Source of the DNA: Pantoea eucrina
Lineage (GTDB): Bacteria > Pseudomonadota > Gammaproteobacteria > Enterobacterales > Enterobacteriaceae
DNA length: 47,574 bases
Reading direction: 5' to 3'
Assembly (NCBI RefSeq): GCF_002095385.1
Contig: NZ_MIPP01000028.1
Span: 1 to 47,574, forward strand
Positions 44,790-47,574 of this stretch are shown here, in pieces. Position 1 is the stretch's first letter. Every line of letters begins with the position of its first letter. A program made the position numbers and the translations under genes. Under the pieces are notes generated by a model. The model was not told where the DNA came from. It saw only the letters and a program-made list of their open reading frames with translations, and did not search any database.

Positions 44790-44952
44790 ACAAAATCATG
44801 AGATGTGCATTATGTTCAGGCAAGAGAATTAAAATTTAATATCTGCAATTGTGACGCAGATCGGATCTCGCCCGGCGGGACAAAAGATAAATTTCTTTGC
44901 CTGTCCCGATACTTAGGTAAACTCAGCGCAGGAGAGCTTAAACAGGCAGATT

Positions 44953-45981
44953 ATGACCACTATCACCGAAGTAGCGAAACGCGCGGGTGTCTCAAAAGCG
45001 ACAGTGTCACGTGTTCTGTCAGGTAACGGCTATGTCAGCCAGGATACGCGGGAAAAAGTGTATGCGGCCATCGCTGAAACCGGCTTCCGGCCCAATCTGC
45101 TGGCGCGCAATCTGGCGACGCGCTCCAGCCAGACAATCGGGCTGGTCATTACCAATACGCTCTATAGCGGCAGCTACTTTACCGAGATGATGCAGCATTC
45201 AGCGCGCATGCTTGAACAGCAGGGGCGCCAGCTGCTGCTGGTGGACGGCAAACACAGCGCGGCAGAAGAGCGGGCCGCCATTGAGTTCTTGCTCGATCTG
45301 CGCTGCGATGGCGTCATCATCTATCCGCGCTTTCTTTCCATCGAAGAGATGGACAGCATTATTGCTCAGCACCGGCATCCGATTTTGGTCATCAACCGCC
45401 GCCTGCGTCAGCATACCAGCTACTGCATTTTTGCCGATCAGCACGCCACCAGCGCGGCAGCCGTTGAGCAGCTTATTCTGCTGGGTCATCGCGAGATTGC
45501 GTTTATCACCGGATCGCTTGATTCGCCTACCGGACGCGAGCGTCTGGCGGGCTATCAGACGGCGCTGTCGAAGCATGGCATTGCGTTCGATTCGGCACGG
45601 GTGGTGGAAGGGCGCTGGCAGGCGGAACAGGGCGTCATGGCTATTGAGCAGCTGCTGAAGCAGCACGTCCGCTTCAGCGCGGTGGTGGCAAGCAATGATG
45701 AAATGGCGATTGGCGCACTCAGGGCGCTGGCCGTCCGGGGGATTGCCGTGCCGCAGCAGGTGGCGGTGGTGGGATTTGATGATATTCCACTGGCACCCTA
45801 TACCCTTCCGGCGCTGTCGAGCGTGAAAATGCCGGTGACAGAGATGATCCATGAAACCATCGCCCGTCTGGTCGCCATGCTCGACGGCGGCGATATCAGG
45901 CCAGGCGCGCCGCACACCGGCACGCTTATCCGGCGTGAATCCCTGGCGGCAGGTCCCTGGCTATCCCGCGCGACTCAGTGA
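44953..45981 (+). CDS. ascG: Beta-glucoside operon repressor AscG (LacI family)
   Basis: A 342-aa repressor. HTH residues 1-25 (TEVAKRAGVSKATVSRVLSG), hinge around LLARNLATRSSQTIGLVI, then the effector domain with LDLRCDGVIIYPRFLSIEEMD, GHREIAFITGSLDSPTGRERLAGY, VASNDEMAIGALRAL and VVGFDDIPLAPYTLPALSSVKMPVTEMI. The sequence and divergent arrangement match E. coli ascG. ATG 44953 has only a weak AGG upstream. It overlaps the end of the convergent GntR gene by seven bases. Confidence 0.94.
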   Translation: MTTITEVAKRAGVSKATVSRVLSGNGYVSQDTREKVYAAIAETGFRPNLLARNLATRSSQTIGLVITNTLYSGSYFTEMMQHSARMLEQQGRQLLLVDGKHSAAEERAAIEFLLDLRCDGVIIYPRFLSIEEMDSIIAQHRHPILVINRRLRQHTSYCIFADQHATSAAAVEQLILLGHREIAFITGSLDSPTGRERLAGYQTALSKHGIAFDSARVVEGRWQAEQGVMAIEQLLKQHVRFSAVVASNDEMAIGALRALAVRGIAVPQQVAVVGFDDIPLAPYTLPALSSVKMPVTEMIHETIARLVAMLDGGDIRPGAPHTGTLIRRESLAAGPWLSRATQ

Positions 45982-46649
45982 TTAAGCAGCGCCTGACGGA
46001 AAGAGAGAATATGTACCCGCGTCGCCGCTTCCGCCTGTTGCACGTCACCCTGCTCCAGCGCCACGATAATCGCTTCATGCTCGGCGATCACCTCTTCCAT
46101 ATGCCGGACGCTGGAGAGCGTGGTTGCCCAGAAGCGCTGTGCCTGGGCATGAATAATGCTCAGAATATCGGTGAGACGCCGGTTTCCGGCGATCTCCGCC
46201 AGCACCTGATGAAATTCCCGATCCAGCAGCATCATCGTCTCTCTTTCATGCGCCGCACCGGCATGTGCGATTTGCTGATTGAGCTGACGCAACGTAGCAA
46301 TCTGCGCGTCACTGATGCGCACCACAGCCAGCCTGACGCATAGCGCTTCATTCACCAGCCTGACCTCAATCAGTTCAAGCGCATCATCAATAGAGAGCGG
46401 CGAGACCATCACACCTTTACGGGGAATGATCTGCAGCAGGCCCTCCGTCGCCAGCCGGTGCACCGCCTGATTAACCGGCGTGCGGCCCATCTGCAGATCT
46501 TCCATCACCTGCGCCGTGTTCAGATAGTCGCCGGGTTTATAGCGCAGCGTGATCAGGCGATGTTTAAACGCCAGATAGGCGCGCTCATTTAATGAAAGCG
46601 TCTTTCCCTTCGCCTGCGGGTTCACATTTTCAGCCATTACATCACTCAT
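45975..46649 (-). CDS. GntR-family regulator, FCD subgroup
   Basis: A 224-aa regulator from ATG 46649, chosen because AAGGA lies 8 bases before it; longer starts run into the palindromic operator. The winged HTH is at about residues 20-80 (NERAYLAFKHRLITLRYKPG, DLQMGRTPVNQAVHRLATEGL, IIPRKGVMVSPL). The FCD domain has the metal-site histidines typical of the group (LDREFHQVLAEIAGN, VIAEHEAIIVALEQG, THVHILSF-like end AATRVHILSF). Divergent from the DUF2848 and amidase genes, which it probably controls by way of the dyad at 46714-46747. Confidence 0.9.
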   Translation of the reverse strand: MSDVMAENVNPQAKGKTLSLNERAYLAFKHRLITLRYKPGDYLNTAQVMEDLQMGRTPVNQAVHRLATEGLLQIIPRKGVMVSPLSIDDALELIEVRLVNEALCVRLAVVRISDAQIATLRQLNQQIAHAGAAHERETMMLLDREFHQVLAEIAGNRRLTDILSIIHAQAQRFWATTLSSVRHMEEVIAEHEAIIVALEQGDVQQAEAATRVHILSFRQALLNH

Positions 46650-46713
46650 TGCGCACATCCTTTTTTGGGTACTGAGACATATTACACAAAAACCTGGCAT
46701 GAAAATGGCTACT

Positions 46714-46747
46714 TTGAAATCACAGTGAAATTTCACAGTCATTTCAA
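46714..46747. promoter_or_regulatory. Large nested palindrome, candidate GntR operator
   Basis: A 34-bp dyad with 15 of 17 base pairs matching. The inner part is the perfect 12-mer GTGAAATTTCAC (46725-46736) and the outer arms are TTGAAAT (46714-46720) and ATTTCAA (46741-46747), placed exactly symmetrically. It lies between the divergent GntR and DUF2848 genes; its right arm reaches to 17 bases before ATG 46764. Confidence 0.72.
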
Positions 46748-46763
46748 GTCAGGAGAACCGACC

Positions 46764-47444
46764 ATGCAGCTACGTTTCAACACGCAGGAAAACCCGCCCC
46801 TGTCGCTGGACGTCACCATCAACCGACTGGTCATTGCGGGCTGGGCCGGGCGCGATCGGGAAGCCGTATTGCACCATATCCGTGAGCTGGAGGCGCTGGG
46901 CGTGCCCGCTCCTGGTGCAGTACCGCTGTTCTATCGCGCTACGCCGACGCTGCTGAGCCAGCATGAGAATGCGGAAGTGGTGGGAGAGCAGACGTCAGGT
47001 GAGGCTGAGCCGTTTGTCTTTTTTCACCAGGGAGAGTGCTGGGTTTCGCTGATCTCTGACCACACCGATCGCCATCTGGAAACCTTCAGCGTGGCGCTCT
47101 CAAAACAGGTATGTGTGAAGCCAGTCGCGCAGCAGGCGTGGCGCATGGCGGAGGTTGCCGCGCACTGGGATCGGCTGGAGCTGCGTGCCTGGATAATGGA
47201 AAACGGCGACTGGGTCACCTACCAGTCCGGCACGCTTGATGCACTCCTCTCTCCGCTGGAGCTGATTGCGCGCTTCTCAGGTAAAACGGCTGAAGAGGAG
47301 GGATTTGCGATCTCCTGCGGCACATTATCGGCTATTGGCGGTATTCGTCCCGCCGCGGCGTTTCGCATGGCGCTGCACGACCCGGTGCTGAACCGCACGC
47401 TGGAGCACAGCTACTCCCTCTCCACTCTGCCGGTGATTGCCTGA
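46764..47444 (+). CDS. DUF2848 family protein
   Basis: A 226-aa protein of DUF2848. ATG 46764 is preceded by AGGAGAACC; the frame further upstream overlaps the operator and is not coding. Typical segments are LVIAGWAGRDREAVLHHIRELEALGVPAPG, PLFYRATPTLLSQ, EAEPFVFFHQGECWVSLISDHTDR and KTAEEEGFAISCGTLSAIGGIRPA. The conserved SDHTDRHLET and CGT suggest a catalytic fold distantly like fumarylacetoacetase-type enzymes, but activity is not established. Genomically the family is often beside amidases, as here. The stop overlaps or abuts the amidase start, so they form an operon under the GntR gene. Confidence 0.88.
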   Translation: MQLRFNTQENPPLSLDVTINRLVIAGWAGRDREAVLHHIRELEALGVPAPGAVPLFYRATPTLLSQHENAEVVGEQTSGEAEPFVFFHQGECWVSLISDHTDRHLETFSVALSKQVCVKPVAQQAWRMAEVAAHWDRLELRAWIMENGDWVTYQSGTLDALLSPLELIARFSGKTAEEEGFAISCGTLSAIGGIRPAAAFRMALHDPVLNRTLEHSYSLSTLPVIA

Positions 47445-47458
47445 TGGAGACGCGCCTT

Positions 47459-47574
47459 ATGACAACCTTATGGCAGGCGAGCCAGCAGCTGCAGGCGGGC
47501 GAAACCACATCGGTGGCGCTGACGGCACAGGCGCTGGCGGCAGTTCAGGCGGAGCAGGGCGAGGGCGCGCGCGC
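47459..47574 (+). CDS. Amidase, N-terminal fragment (cut by window end)
   Basis: Only 38 codons are in the window (MTTLWQASQQLQAGETTSVA, then LTAQALAAVQAEQGEGAR). ATG 47459 has GGAG eight bases before it; an ATG at 47444 overlapping the DUF2848 stop is an alternative. The short helical start with LxxGETTSVALTAQAL resembles the N-terminus of amidase-signature enzymes (GatA/AtzF type), and DUF2848 neighbours commonly are amidases. The catalytic Ser-Ser-Lys region lies outside the window, so this rests on the first residues and context. Confidence 0.6.
   Translation, partial: MTTLWQASQQLQAGETTSVALTAQALAAVQAEQGEGAR

Overview
The window looks like chromosome of a gamma-proteobacterium in the Erwiniaceae, most likely Pantoea or a close relative. 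Three blocks point that way: the ascG/ascFB beta-glucoside locus, betT/betIBA and yfiRNB all read as close homologues of the enteric versions. They sit among GC-rich accessory catabolic clusters, plus a UvsE-type UV endonuclease and a YdeP oxidoreductase. The assignment rests on protein recognition by eye; no search was run. I see no rRNA, tRNA, CRISPR array or insertion sequence.

Layout. 1-3410: an AfuB/FbpB-type ABC importer (permease frameshifted) with a co-transcribed inositol-monophosphatase-family enzyme, closed by a strong terminator. 3450-4449: an AT-rich patch with an unexported Amidase_2 protein. 4490-8979: LysE exporter, periplasmic lactonase (frameshifted), LysR gene (frameshifted) divergent from an SDR reductase, and a 51-aa ORF. 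9296-12813: small envelope proteins (NlpC/P60 lipoprotein, DUF1471, glycine-zipper protein), a VF530-type protein, Blc lipocalin and a membrane protein; an inverted pair of consensus DnaA boxes lies at 10544-10589. 13020-17642: a LacI-like effector domain without its DNA-binding domain, YdeP, and an FAD monooxygenase behind a perfect 7-1-7 Fur box. 17821-25762: a GntR-controlled catabolic cluster (DUF1330, AA_synth, alpha/beta hydrolase, flavin reductase fused to a Nudix-like domain, luciferase-like monooxygenase, aldehyde dehydrogenase, NCS1 permease). 25986-29884: LeuE-type and EamA exporters, then a class III aminotransferase divergent from a LysR gene. 30026-36092: betA-betB-betI divergent from betT. 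36198-39402: uvsE convergent with yfiR-yfiN-yfiB. 39537-41566: a broken gene homologous to the Salmonella type III effector SopA, a HECT-like E3 ubiquitin ligase, in visibly AT-richer DNA. 41819-45981: ascB, ascF and ascG. 45975-end: GntR regulator divergent from DUF2848 and an amidase cut by the window edge.

The most interesting unit is the 18.1-25.8 kb cluster. It resembles the Rut pyrimidine pathway in logic (NCS1 uptake, flavin reductase feeding a luciferase-like oxygenase, a RutD-like hydrolase) but lacks RutB and RutC relatives and has AA_synth and DUF1330 proteins instead. I infer a flavin-dependent ring-opening route for an unidentified N-heterocycle. Its promoter carries a 12-bp palindrome that is a good candidate operator for the divergent GntR.

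Five genes (near 290, 6345, 7140, 11040 and 40506) need an indel to restore a family-like reading frame. Two of the five sites are homopolymer runs, so sequence error must be excluded before calling these pseudogenes. The SopA-like gene also has an in-frame stop, which argues for real decay there.
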